From JAAYZK01 sp964535025 (GTDB lineage Bacteria > Planctomycetota > Phycisphaerae > SM23-33 > FEN-1343), in the NCBI GenBank assembly GCA_964535025.1, contig CAZHRW010000169.1:1-61073 (forward strand): a stretch of 61,073 nt of DNA. Reading direction: 5' to 3'. Position numbers and translations under genes: made by a program. Below are positions 51,002-59,357 of the stretch, in pieces. The notes below the pieces were generated by a model. It did no database searches, had not been told where the DNA came from, and saw only the letters and a list, made by a program, of their open reading frames with translations. How positions within the stretch are numbered: position 1 is the stretch's first letter; every line of letters starts with the position of its first letter.

Positions 51002-51433
51002 TCAAGCCTGCACCGTGATCCGTTTGGGCTGGGCGGCCTCGTGGCGGCGGACATGGATCTCCAGCACACCGTCGCGGCAGGTCGCCTCGACATGGTCCGG
51101 GTCGGGGTCGAAGGGCAGATCGATGCTGCGGGCGAAGCGGCCGAAGGCCCGCTCGCGGCGGTGCCATGTGTCGCCCTCGCCGCCCTGGTCGCCGACCCGC
51201 TCGCCGCGAACCGTCAGCGAACGGTGGCTCACGCTCACGTCCAGGTCCGCCGGGTCCACCCCGGGCAGCTCCATCGTGACCACGGCGCCGTCGGGCTCGT
51301 TGTACACGTTCACCGGCGGAAACGCCGCGGCCCGCCCGCCGCCGAACTGGCCCAGCAGACGGCTCATCTGTCGCTCCATGTCCTGGAGCACACGCCACGG
51401 ATTCCACAACCCTTGCCATCCGAAACCGTTCAT
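51002..51433 (-). CDS. Hsp20 small heat-shock protein (proximal gene)
   Basis: A 143-aa chaperone with a longer, Trp-rich N-terminal arm (FGWQGLWNPWRVLQDMERQMSRLL). An alpha-crystallin domain follows (PPVNVYNEPDGAVVTMELPGVDPADLDVSVSHRSLTVRG...RDGVLEIHVRRHEAAQPKRITVQ). The start at 51433 has AGGAGGTG about 5 nt upstream, matching that of the partner gene. The two differ in sequence, so they may form mixed oligomers. A perfect -24/-12 promoter lies 60 nt upstream. Confidence 0.94.
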   Translation of the reverse strand: MNGFGWQGLWNPWRVLQDMERQMSRLLGQFGGGRAAAFPPVNVYNEPDGAVVTMELPGVDPADLDVSVSHRSLTVRGERVGDQGGEGDTWHRRERAFGRFARSIDLPFDPDPDHVEATCRDGVLEIHVRRHEAAQPKRITVQA

Positions 51434-51492
51434 CGCGCACCTCCTGTTGATCATTCCTGCATGCTCGTTCACACGACTCTCACCCATCACTA

Positions 51493-51508
51493 AGCAATCG
51501 CCGTGCCA
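51493..51508 (-). promoter_or_regulatory. sigma-54 (-24/-12) promoter of the hsp20 pair
   Basis: The minus strand reads TGGCACGGCGATTGCT, an exact fit to TGGCACG-N4-TTGCW. The start site would lie near 51481, about 48 nt before the proximal hsp20 start codon. An enhancer-binding protein would be required. No CIRCE element was seen. Confidence 0.8.
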
Positions 51509-51801
51509 CGACGCCACCCGGCAGGCGGGCAGCAGTGCGGGCCCTCTCTACGCCATTAACTTGCCTTGCGTTACGAGCGAAACGCCGCCGAGGTCCAGCT
51601 CCGCGGCCGCTCCCGCGCAACACGGCACCAAGGTGCCATCCTGGCAGTGAGGGCCGGCCGAACGCGAACCGGGCGTGGCTCGTCCCCGTATAAGTCCCCG
51701 GACGACCGCCGCCGGGGGCGGCCTGGTCGTTGCCGTCATCGTGATTCGCTTGCTTTGCGGCGGAACCACCGCCGGTGCGTTGTCGAAGCGGAGGTAAGAC
51801 C
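51509..51801. other. gene-free stretch between hsp20 promoter and small membrane gene
   Basis: About 290 bp with no credible gene. It should hold the enhancer site for the sigma-54 promoter and the promoter of the downstream gene, but I could not identify either by eye. Confidence 0.4.
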
Positions 51802-52062
51802 ATGGGCAAGGTCACGAGCACGATCTACACCGCCATCTACCTCGTCGTGGGCGGCGCGATCCTGGCGATCGGGGCGCAGGTCGCGGCGGCGGCGTGGGCG
51901 CTGCTGGCCCTGGCGGCGGCGATGGCCACCCTGCTGGCGGCCGCCGGCGACCGCCTCGATGCCATGGCCGGCCAGCACTACGACGCCGGCGCCGCCGGCG
52001 GTCGGGCGAGTGGCATCCGGCGCCCGGACACAGACCGGCACTTCGGTCGCCCGGCGGCGTGA
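51802..52062 (+). CDS. small membrane protein of unknown function
   Basis: An 86-aa protein with GGAGGTAAG upstream of its ATG. Two closely spaced hydrophobic segments (TIYTAIYLVVGGAILAIGAQV and AAWALLALAAAMATLLAAAGD) lie at about 7-50. A soluble Gly/Ala/Arg-rich tail follows. No family recognised. It lies between the hsp20 pair (divergent) and a UroD-like gene (same strand, 128 bp on). Confidence 0.7.
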   Translation: MGKVTSTIYTAIYLVVGGAILAIGAQVAAAAWALLALAAAMATLLAAAGDRLDAMAGQHYDAGAAGGRASGIRRPDTDRHFGRPAA

Positions 52063-52189
52063 TCGGACGCGTTGTCGGGCTCTCACTTGCTTGATCGTCG
52101 GCGCCAAACCCCCACGCCGCTTCGGCGCTGCGCCCTTGCATCGCGGCGGCCGTCTGGGTATCCCTGGACGGTCCACGAAGGAGGTAGCG

Positions 52190-53278
52190 ATGGCTATCGG
52201 GTTTACCGCGGCGCGTTGGGAGACCATCCGACGGAATTACGGCGCCTGGTGGGACGGCACGCTGGACCGGCCGCTCATTCACGCGACGGTCGGCGGCCGC
52301 GACCCGGGCCGTCCGGAGCCGGACCTGCCGGCCCACGCGTTCGTGCCCTTCTACGATCCGTCCGTCCCGCCCGAGGCGATCGTCGACCGCTGGGACTACA
52401 ACCTGTCGACGGTGACGTACCTCGGCGATGCCTTCCCCTCGATCTGGCCGAACTACGGCGCCGGCGTCATCGCCGCGCTGCTGGGCTGCCGTCTCGACCC
52501 GCAGCTCGAGGGCAATACCGTCTGGTACCATCCGACCGAACAGCGCAAGGCGCCTGACCTGCACTTCCGTTACGACCCGGACACCCCCTGGCTCAAGCGG
52601 ATCAAGGCCGTGATGCAGGCGGCGATCGACCGCTGGCAGGGGGCGGTCCAGGTGGGCATGACCGACCTGGGCGGAAACCTCGACATCCTCTCCAGCTTTC
52701 GGCCGGGCGAGGCGCTGCTGCTGGACCTGTACGACTGCCCCGACGAGATCAAGCGCCTCACGTGGGAGGCCCACCAGCTGTGGCTGCGCTACTTCGCCGA
52801 GTTCGACGCCATCCTGCAGCCGACGAATCCCGGCTACACCGCCTGGACGCCGATCTTCTCCGAGCAGCCCTACTACATGCTCCAGTGCGACTTCTGCTAC
52901 ATGATCTCCCCGGCGATGTTCGACGAGTTCGTCAAGCCGGAGCTGGCGGCCACGTGCGCCAAGCTCGTCCACCCCTTCTACCACCTCGACGGTCCGGGCC
53001 AGTTGCCCCACCTCGATTCCCTGCTGGAGATCGAGGCCCTGTGCGGCGTCCAGTGGATCCCCGGCGCCGGCAGCCCGCCGATCAGCGAATGGCCCGAGGT
53101 CTTCCGCAAGATCCACGCCGCCGGCAAGCGGATCCAGATCTTCGGCACCCTCGACGACCTCGACATCATCGCCGACCAGCTCGGCACCGCCGAGGGGCTG
53201 ATCCTCATCACCGGCGGCCGCCGGCCCGATGACGAAGATCGCATTGCCGAAGGCCTGGAACGTTACGGGGCACTGTAA
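52190..53278 (+). CDS. uroporphyrinogen decarboxylase-family protein (HLDG type)
   Basis: A 362-aa TIM-barrel protein of the UroD-like superfamily with AAGGAGGTAGCG before the ATG. It has TDLGGNLDILSSFRPGEALLLDLYD near 160-185, PYYMLQCDFCYMISPAMFDEFVKPEL near 225-250 and YHLDGPGQLPHLDSLLEIEALCGVQWIPG near 265-290. The HLDG motif replaces the H-x-C motif of the other UroD-like protein (48035-49171), so the two are likely different in chemistry. A methyltransferase or corrinoid-linked role is possible but not shown. Confidence 0.78.
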   Translation: MAIGFTAARWETIRRNYGAWWDGTLDRPLIHATVGGRDPGRPEPDLPAHAFVPFYDPSVPPEAIVDRWDYNLSTVTYLGDAFPSIWPNYGAGVIAALLGCRLDPQLEGNTVWYHPTEQRKAPDLHFRYDPDTPWLKRIKAVMQAAIDRWQGAVQVGMTDLGGNLDILSSFRPGEALLLDLYDCPDEIKRLTWEAHQLWLRYFAEFDAILQPTNPGYTAWTPIFSEQPYYMLQCDFCYMISPAMFDEFVKPELAATCAKLVHPFYHLDGPGQLPHLDSLLEIEALCGVQWIPGAGSPPISEWPEVFRKIHAAGKRIQIFGTLDDLDIIADQLGTAEGLILITGGRRPDDEDRIAEGLERYGAL

Positions 53279-53306
53279 GCCGGCGGGCCGTCGCCGCGTG
53301 AGCGTC

Positions 53307-53954
53307 TTACGGGCTCATGTGGAGCCGGCGCCTGGCATCCTGGTAGTGCACGATGACCCCGTCGTTCAAGCCGGCCTTGAGCCAGTACCGCTCCGGCAGC
53401 GGCAGCCGCCCGGGGATATCGAAGCGGGGCGACTGCGGAACCGGCCCCATGCTCCAGACGGCGTACAGGACGGGGCTGGTCCGGGGGTCGCTGCAGTAGC
53501 GGCCCGTCTCGGCCTCGTCGTCGCCGAACCCGTCGGGGATCCACAGCGTGGCGGCGTTGGGCAGGATGGTCGACTCGTTCATGATCGCCGCCCCGACCGC
53601 CCGGTACCGGTAGGTCTGGTCCGGTACGAAGGGGTCGTACATCCGAACGACCTCGAGGTCGTTCTCGCGTCCGCTGGGCAGGAACGTGACCAACTCCACG
53701 GGCAGGTCGTAGGCCGTCCGGCTGCTGCAGGAAAACCGGGTGGGCGGCAGCTGATCGTCGTGGACCTGCCGGTACATCTCCACCGCCACCGTGATGCCGC
53801 GAAGCTCGGCGTGGGCCTTGGTGATCTTCGCCAACCGCCTCGCCCGAGCCACGGACGGCAGCAGGATGCCCGCCAGCAGCGCCATGATGGCGACCACGAT
53901 GAGCAGTTCAATCAACGTGAACCCCGTTCCGCGTGCAGCGCGTCGGCCGGTCAT
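53307..53954 (-). CDS. type II secretion-like pseudopilin (prepilin N-terminal motif)
   Basis: A 215-aa protein with the prepilin cleavage/methylation motif G-FTLIELLIVVAIMALLAGILLPSVARARR: the cleavage site follows the Gly and Glu5 is conserved. A C-terminal extracytoplasmic domain follows, rich in aromatic and charged residues (PNAATLWIPDGFGDDEAETGRY). The start at 53954 is preferred (GAGGGC before it); 53972 is an alternative. GspG-like single genes of this kind are abundant in planctomycetes. It lies 24 bp after the dockerin-like gene on the same strand. Confidence 0.83.
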   Translation of the reverse strand: MTGRRAARGTGFTLIELLIVVAIMALLAGILLPSVARARRLAKITKAHAELRGITVAVEMYRQVHDDQLPPTRFSCSSRTAYDLPVELVTFLPSGRENDLEVVRMYDPFVPDQTYRYRAVGAAIMNESTILPNAATLWIPDGFGDDEAETGRYCSDPRTSPVLYAVWSMGPVPQSPRFDIPGRLPLPERYWLKAGLNDGVIVHYQDARRRLHMSP

Positions 53955-53978
53955 GGCGCCCTCGCTCGGCATCGCCCG

Positions 53979-55148
53979 CTACCGGCCTGCCTCTGCCGGG
54001 AGGCCGAAGTTCTGCTTGAGGATGGCGAAGTCGTCCAGGTCGACGTCGCCGTCCCCGTCGAAATCTCCCTCATCGACGGTCGCGTCGAGCCGCCCGAAGT
54101 TCCGCTTGAGAATAGCGAAGTCGTCCAGGCCGCCGTCTCCGTCGCCGTCGGCGTCGCCCGGGCAACGCGGGGAGGCGGGCGTAAAGGCCGCGGCGTTCAT
54201 GGCCAGCAGTTGATACCCGTCGGTGCTGAACACCCCGTCCGAGGCGGCCTGGTCCAGGATGCCCACCACGTTGAACGGCTCGCCCGGGGCGAACGGGGGC
54301 GTGCCGTCGAAACTGGGGTTGAGCCCCAGGTGCACGGTGAACGTCCGCGTCCCGTCGGTGACGGTGAGATCCGTATCGGCCGTCCAGGCGGCCGAATCGG
54401 TCACCCACACCCCCCGCAGTTGCACCCGCGTGGACTGGTAGCCTTCGCCCCCGGTCTGCCGTGTCGGATCGAAGATGAACGCATCGTCGGCGGTCTTCAG
54501 CGCCGCCAGCGTCAGCGGTGTCGGGTCGGGCAGGCCGAACCCGGCGGCGAGGCGCACGATCTCGAAATCGTTCGCCGGGTCGTTGGAGTGCATTTCATTG
54601 ACATTCATCTTGCCCTGGTAATGCAGGCCCCCGCGGGCGCGGATCTCGACCAGGTCGCCGGCGCGGATCGGATCGGCCACGCCGTCGCCGCCCAGCAGGT
54701 TCAGCCGTCCCAGTTCGGCCGTCCACTCGGCATCCGTGTAGTTGTACAGCGGGTCCTGGTGCATGATGTGGTTGCCGTAGTTCTGCCCCATCCAGCAGGC
54801 GGTCCCGCCGACGTCGTCCGGGTCGTAGTATTCGATGCCGACGGCATCCAGCGTCGAGGTCGTCAGCGCCTGGACGTAGAACTCGGCCTGCCCGCCCATG
54901 GCCCACAGGTGCACGCCCGGATCGTGGGCGGGCGTCGGGTCCAGCCAGTCCTCCGTGTTGTTGATCACCACGCCGACCAGGCGAATGGGGAACTGGCCGG
55001 AGTACGCGCTGGTGCCGTTGGCATTGACGGCCTGGTAGGCGGCATGCCGGACCAACGGCACCTCCGTCCAGTCCGGGCCCGCCGCCGGGGCAAGCGATGT
55101 CGCGACGAAGACAACAGCCACAACGAAAAGCGATCGATAGCCAGGCAT
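53979..55148 (-). CDS. secreted protein with C-terminal dockerin-like repeats
   Basis: A 389-aa protein with a signal peptide (SLFVVAVVFVATSLAPAA). A long beta-rich region (about 25-325) of unknown family follows, with a VRLVGVVINNTEDW-like and EIVRLAAGFGLPDP segment. Two C-terminal calcium-binding dockerin-type repeats end it: CPGDADGDGDGGLDDFAILKRNFG and DGDVDLDDFAILKQNFG, each with a D-x-D-G-D-G loop. The repeats suggest binding to a cohesin or other cell-surface partner. The start at 55148 has GGGAGGATG upstream. It is co-oriented with the pseudopilin gene. Confidence 0.8.
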   Translation of the reverse strand: MPGYRSLFVVAVVFVATSLAPAAGPDWTEVPLVRHAAYQAVNANGTSAYSGQFPIRLVGVVINNTEDWLDPTPAHDPGVHLWAMGGQAEFYVQALTTSTLDAVGIEYYDPDDVGGTACWMGQNYGNHIMHQDPLYNYTDAEWTAELGRLNLLGGDGVADPIRAGDLVEIRARGGLHYQGKMNVNEMHSNDPANDFEIVRLAAGFGLPDPTPLTLAALKTADDAFIFDPTRQTGGEGYQSTRVQLRGVWVTDSAAWTADTDLTVTDGTRTFTVHLGLNPSFDGTPPFAPGEPFNVVGILDQAASDGVFSTDGYQLLAMNAAAFTPASPRCPGDADGDGDGGLDDFAILKRNFGRLDATVDEGDFDGDGDVDLDDFAILKQNFGLPAEAGR

Positions 55149-55196
55149 GTCACATCCTCCCATAGAACGCCGGCCGCGGGCCGCCACGGGGCGGGC

Positions 55197-55225
55197 TTGA
55201 ATCTCCAGGCGATTAGTCTTACAAT
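55197..55225 (+). promoter_or_regulatory. sigma-70 promoter of the methyltransferase gene
   Basis: TTGAAT (55197-55202), 17-nt spacer, TACAAT (55220-55225). The predicted start is near 55232, about 41 nt before the ATG at 55273. Confidence 0.75.
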
Positions 55226-55256
55226 ATGAAAGGATAGTATTACTGGTTGGTATTAC
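55215..55256 (+). promoter_or_regulatory. direct repeats AGTCTTAC/AGTATTAC/GGTATTAC overlapping the promoter
   Basis: Three near-identical octamers at 55215-55222, 55236-55243 and 55249-55256. The first covers the -10 region and the others lie around and just past the predicted start. They could be operator half-sites for an unknown regulator. Confidence 0.35.
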
Positions 55257-55272
55257 GCAAGAGGTATTTCGT

Positions 55273-55881
55273 ATGACTTTTGAGGATCCGCGGATCGGGT
55301 ACTTCGACTCGCTGGCCGCAGCGTGGGATGACCAGGAGCCGTCCGGCCGGACGATGATCGCACGGCTCAGCGAGCACGCCGACCTGCTGGCGCTGCGCGC
55401 CGGCCAGGCGGTGCTGGAGGTCGGGTGCGGGACGGGCAAGACGACCGCGTGGCTGGCCGAGCAGGTCGCGCCCGGGCGCGTCACGGCGATCGACTTCGCG
55501 CCGGAGATGATCGCCCGTGCCCGCGCCAAGGGCATCGCCGCCGACTTCGCCTGCGTCGACGTCTGCCGCGACGATCTCGGCAGCGCCCTTTACGACGTGA
55601 TCCTCTGCTTCCACAGTTTCCCGCATTTCCGCGACCAGCCCGCGGCGCTTCGCCGCTTCGCCGAAGCGCTGAAGGCCGACGGACGACTCATCGTGATGCA
55701 CCTGCACGGCAGCGCCCGCCTCAACGCCTTCCACGCCGGCCTGGACGGCCCGGTGAGCGTCGACCGCCTGCCCGTGGGCGACCAGTGGCGCCCGCTGCTG
55801 GCCGGGGCGGCTCTGGCACGGACGACACTCGTCGACCGCGACGAGCTGTTCTTCCTCGACGCCGTCCACGCCCGCCGGTAA
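55273..55881 (+). CDS. class I SAM-dependent methyltransferase
   Basis: A 202-aa protein with motif I VLEVGCGTGKTTAWLAEQ near residue 47, motif II VTAIDFAPEMIARAR, motif III near AALYDVILCFHSFPHF and a later LKADGRLIVMHLHG. The fold is standard Rossmann; the substrate is unknown. AAGAGG precedes the ATG at 55273. It is divergent from the dockerin-like gene and followed by a sugar oxidoreductase gene on the same strand. Confidence 0.88.
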   Translation: MTFEDPRIGYFDSLAAAWDDQEPSGRTMIARLSEHADLLALRAGQAVLEVGCGTGKTTAWLAEQVAPGRVTAIDFAPEMIARARAKGIAADFACVDVCRDDLGSALYDVILCFHSFPHFRDQPAALRRFAEALKADGRLIVMHLHGSARLNAFHAGLDGPVSVDRLPVGDQWRPLLAGAALARTTLVDRDELFFLDAVHARR

Positions 55882-55965
55882 CCGCCGGCGCCCCGACCCG
55901 CCCGCTTGTTCCGCGACGGGTTGGCGGCTATCCTGGCGGCGGGGCGGCAGAACGAGGAGCAGCCG

Positions 55966-57174
55966 ATGGGCATCAGTCTGGGATTGGTCGGGCTCGGGTC
56001 GTTCGGGTCGGCGTTCGCCGACCTGTTCAAGCGGCATCCGGCGGTCGACCGGGTGGCGCTGTGCGACCGCGAAGGCGAACGGATCCGCCGCTTCGCCGAG
56101 CGCGAGGACTGGGCCGACAAGTTCGACCCCCGCGACGCCTACGCCGACCTCGACGCGATCTGCCGCGCCGAGCTCGACGCGCTGGTGATCATCACGCAGC
56201 CCTGGCTGCACGCCCCGCAGTGCATCCAGGCGATGGAGGCCGGCAAGCACGTCTACAGCGCCGTGCCGGTGATCATGACCCCCGATGCCGACGAGATCCT
56301 CGACTGGTGCGACAAACTCGTCCGCACGGCCGAGCGGACGGGCCTGTCGTACATGCTCGGCGAAACCACCTACTACCGGCCGCAGACCATGTTCTGCCGG
56401 CGCAAGGCCGCCGAGGGGGCCTTCGGGGACTTCGTCTACGCCGAGGGCGAGTATTTCCACGACGTCGACACCCCCGGCTGCAGCCTCCGCGAGGTGCAGG
56501 CCCGCCGCGAAACCGGCGCCGCCGGCCGCGAGTGGGTCGACCGCAAGGCCGCCTACCGCCGCCGCGGCGTCCTCGACGGGCCCATGCACTACCCCACGCA
56601 CTCGACCAGCGGGCCCGTGGCCGTCATGAACGCCCACGCCGTCTCGGTGACCGCCCGCGGCTATCGCGATCGCACCGGGGACCCCTTCTTCGCCGACTCG
56701 GCCTTCAGCAACGAGACCGCCCTGTTCCGCATGAGCAACGGCGCCGTCGTGCGGATCTGCGAATTCCGCCAGTGCGCCGGCGCTTTCCACGACAGCGAAA
56801 CCTTCCGCATCATGGGCACCACCGGATCGTTCGCCGAGAATACCTGGACCTCGAACGGCCGGACGGCCCCCGGCGTCACCGCGCCCGCCGAGCCGCGACA
56901 GCTCACCGTCGAGGCGATGCGCGACCCGCTGCCCGACGACGTCGCCCGCGCCTGGCGCGACACCGCCACCGACGCGGTCGACTACGGCGGGCACGGCGGC
57001 TCGCACGCCTACCTCGTCCACGAGTTCGTCGACGCCGTCGCCGGCGATCGCCGCCCCGCCATCGACGTCTGGCAGGCGGTCCGCTACATGGCCATGGGGG
57101 CCGCGGCCCACCAGTCGGCCCTCCGCGACGGCCAGAGCGTCCCCGTGCCCGACTGGGGCGACGGACCGGGGTAG
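55966..57174 (+). CDS. Gfo/Idh/MocA-family oxidoreductase
   Basis: A 402-aa NAD(P)-dependent sugar or inositol oxidoreductase-like protein. The N-terminal Rossmann motif is GLVGLGSFGSAFADLF, followed by ELDALVIITQPWLHAPQCIQAMEAGKHVYSAVPV near 65-100, where the catalytic EKP is replaced by SAVP. The C-terminal alpha/beta domain includes DGPMHYPTHSTSGPVAVM, SNGAVVRICEFRQ and VHEFVDAVAGDRRPAIDVWQAVRYMAMG. The start at 55966 is supported by GAGGAG upstream. Loss of the EKP lysine makes catalysis uncertain. Confidence 0.87.
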   Translation: MGISLGLVGLGSFGSAFADLFKRHPAVDRVALCDREGERIRRFAEREDWADKFDPRDAYADLDAICRAELDALVIITQPWLHAPQCIQAMEAGKHVYSAVPVIMTPDADEILDWCDKLVRTAERTGLSYMLGETTYYRPQTMFCRRKAAEGAFGDFVYAEGEYFHDVDTPGCSLREVQARRETGAAGREWVDRKAAYRRRGVLDGPMHYPTHSTSGPVAVMNAHAVSVTARGYRDRTGDPFFADSAFSNETALFRMSNGAVVRICEFRQCAGAFHDSETFRIMGTTGSFAENTWTSNGRTAPGVTAPAEPRQLTVEAMRDPLPDDVARAWRDTATDAVDYGGHGGSHAYLVHEFVDAVAGDRRPAIDVWQAVRYMAMGAAAHQSALRDGQSVPVPDWGDGPG

Positions 57175-57300
57175 ACGGCGGTGAAGAACGCGGCTGGGGG
57201 GCTGATCCGCACGCGTCGCGACGTTATAGTAGGCCCTGCGACCGTCGCATCATGCGTGGTGATGGGCCGGGTCGCGACGCGAAGTCAAGGAGAGGTGTGC

Positions 57301-58311
57301 ATGCTGACGGCAGCGGAGGTCAAGTCGTTCGCCCTGGCCCAGGGCGCGGACATGGTGGGCATCGCCAACATCGAGCGCTTCGAGGGCGCGCCGATCCAGA
57401 TGGACCCCCGGCAGATCATGCCCGAGGCCCGCAGCGTGATCGCCATGGCCTTCCGCGTCATGCGGGGCAGCCTGCGGGGCATCGAGGAGGGAACGTTCTT
57501 CTCCAACTACTCGGCCATGGGCTACGGGGGGCTGACCTACCTGTACATGCCCATGACCGTCATCAACATCGCCCGCTTCATCGAGGATCACGGCCTCGAG
57601 GCCATCCCGTACGGCCACCAGAGCGACTGGCGGTCCATCGACAACGCCGGGGCCCTCAAGCCCGACTTCTCCCGCCCCGTCGCCCCCGGCCGGGCCGCCC
57701 CCGACGTCATGGTCCACCTGCGGATCGCCGGCTTCCTCGCCGGGCTCGGCGAGATCGGCTACTCCAAGATGCTCCTGACCCCCAAATTCGGGCCGCGCAA
57801 CCGCATCGGCATCGTCATCACCGAGGCCGAGCTCGAACCCGACCCGCTCTACGACGGCCCCCCCCTGTGCAACCGCTGCATGGCCTGCGTCGACGCCTGC
57901 CCCGGCGGGGCCATCCCGCGCGACCGGACCGTCAAGGTCACCCTCGCCGGGCGCGAGGTGGAATGGGCCGACATCGACCTGGGCCAGTGCGACATCCATT
58001 TCCGCGGCGGCGTCCCCGCCGACACCGACGAGGAGGTCGCCGAGCCCTACATGGCCTCGCTGCACGGCCGCCCGGTCAAGCGGGGCGACCACACGCCGTT
58101 CTACACCAAGCCGCGGAACCTCTACAACGCCGGCCAGGCCGTCGGCGGCGCCCGGGGCTGCACGCGGGCGTGCATGATCTCCCTGGAATCCCGCGGGGTC
58201 CTGGAAAACAAATTCGCCCGGCCCTTCCGCCGCCGCAAGCCGTGGACCGTCGACTGGTCGCAAGGCGACCCCACGAACGCCGCGGGCGCCGCCGGCGAGC
58301 AGAGCGACTGA
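57301..58311 (+). CDS. QueG-like 4Fe-4S protein (epoxyqueuosine reductase/reductive dehalogenase superfamily)
   Basis: A 336-aa protein with AGGAGAGG before the ATG. The N-terminal region (MLTAAEVKSFALAQGADMVGIANIERF, then IMPEARSVIAMAFRV near 40 and a later FLAGLGEIGYSKMLLTPKFGPRNRIGIVIT near 140-170) matches the cobalamin-binding part of QueG-like proteins. CNRCMACVDACPGGAIP (near 200) is a ferredoxin-type cluster, and CTRACM near 290 may belong to a second. It is not epoxyqueuosine reductase itself by length and context. It overlaps the U32-like gene by one base (TGATG). It might be a cobalamin/Fe-S reductase. Confidence 0.75.
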   Translation: MLTAAEVKSFALAQGADMVGIANIERFEGAPIQMDPRQIMPEARSVIAMAFRVMRGSLRGIEEGTFFSNYSAMGYGGLTYLYMPMTVINIARFIEDHGLEAIPYGHQSDWRSIDNAGALKPDFSRPVAPGRAAPDVMVHLRIAGFLAGLGEIGYSKMLLTPKFGPRNRIGIVITEAELEPDPLYDGPPLCNRCMACVDACPGGAIPRDRTVKVTLAGREVEWADIDLGQCDIHFRGGVPADTDEEVAEPYMASLHGRPVKRGDHTPFYTKPRNLYNAGQAVGGARGCTRACMISLESRGVLENKFARPFRRRKPWTVDWSQGDPTNAAGAAGEQSD

Positions 58312-59348
58312 TGAAGTACGCCATCGGCTACCAGCTTCCCGAGCCCGGCGAGCCGCCCTTCGCCGAATGGGTCGAGCCGTACCGCCGGCACGTGGCGGAG
58401 GTCTATTTCCCCTGGGTCCACAGCCCCTCCGGGCGGGCCGACCTGACCCGCCGGCGCGGCTACGTCGACTGGGACGGCCAGGGGCGGCTGGAGGCCGACC
58501 TGCGGGCGATCAAGGCGATGGGCGTGGGGCTGGACCTGCTGCTGAACGCCAACTGCTACGGCGGCCGTGCGATCAGCGAACACCTGCGCCACGAGGTCGC
58601 CTCCATCCTCGACCACCTCGGCCAGGCCGTCGGCGGCGTCGACGCGGTGACGACGACCTCCCCGGCGATCGCCCACATCCTCAAGACGCACTGCCCCCAG
58701 GTCCACGTGCGGGCCTCGGTCAACATGCGGATCGGCACCGTCGCCGGCATGAGCCACCACGCCGACCTGTTCGACAGCTTCTACATCCAGCGCGACACCA
58801 ACCGCGACCTCGATCACGTCCGGCGGCTCAAACGCTGGGCCGATGCGCACGGCAAGGACCTGCTGATCCTCGCCAACAGCGGCTGTCTGGCCTTCTGCAG
58901 CGGCCAGACCTTCCACGACAACCTCGTCGCCCACGAGGCCGAGGTCGACGAGATGCGCAACATGACCGACTTCTCGCCGATGGTCTGCCGTCGCCTCCTG
59001 GCCGACCGGGCCAACTGGCCGCTCATCCTCCAGGCGACGTGGATCCGCCCCGAGGACGTGCACCACTACGACGGGCTCGTCGGCGTGATGAAGCTCGCCA
59101 CCCGGATGCACGCCGCGCCCCGCCTCGTCCTCGACGCCTACACCCGCGGCCGCTATCGGGGCAACCTGCTGGACCTCACCGAGCCGGGGTACGGCCCGCT
59201 GCTGGCGCCGTTCGTCATCGACAACGCCCGCCTGCCCGCCGACTGGTTCGACCGCACCAGCACGTGCGGCCGCCGCTGCGAGGACTGCGACTACTGCCGC
59301 ACCGTCCTCGACGCGGCCCTGGTCGAACTGCCCGCGGACCTGGGGTAG
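58311..59348 (+). CDS. U32 peptidase-like (UbiU/UbiV-related) Fe-S protein
   Basis: A 345-aa protein translationally coupled to the QueG-like gene. A TIM-barrel pattern with YFPWVHSPSGRADLT, DLLLNANCYGG and HVRASVNMRIGTVAGMSHHADLFDSFYIQRDTNRDLDHVRRLKRWAD resembles the peptidase U32/UbiU/UbiV family. The C-terminal CGRRCEDCDYC (C-x3-C-x2-C-x2-C) and earlier Cys residues (LANSGCLAFCSG) suggest an iron-sulfur cluster. Relatives act in O2-independent hydroxylation or RNA modification. The substrate here is unknown. Confidence 0.75.
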   Translation: MKYAIGYQLPEPGEPPFAEWVEPYRRHVAEVYFPWVHSPSGRADLTRRRGYVDWDGQGRLEADLRAIKAMGVGLDLLLNANCYGGRAISEHLRHEVASILDHLGQAVGGVDAVTTTSPAIAHILKTHCPQVHVRASVNMRIGTVAGMSHHADLFDSFYIQRDTNRDLDHVRRLKRWADAHGKDLLILANSGCLAFCSGQTFHDNLVAHEAEVDEMRNMTDFSPMVCRRLLADRANWPLILQATWIRPEDVHHYDGLVGVMKLATRMHAAPRLVLDAYTRGRYRGNLLDLTEPGYGPLLAPFVIDNARLPADWFDRTSTCGRRCEDCDYCRTVLDAALVELPADLG

Positions 59349-59357
59349 CCGCAACGG

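Noticed and set aside
51434..51650. CIRCE/HrcA element upstream of hsp20
   Set aside because: No TTAGCACTC-N9-GAGTGCTAA; the sigma-54 motif explains the region better.
48035..53278. hemE (uroporphyrinogen decarboxylase) for the two UroD-like genes
   Set aside because: HemE N-terminal RQAGR-type substrate motif is absent; zinc-type H-x-C...C or HLDG motifs point to other members of the superfamily.
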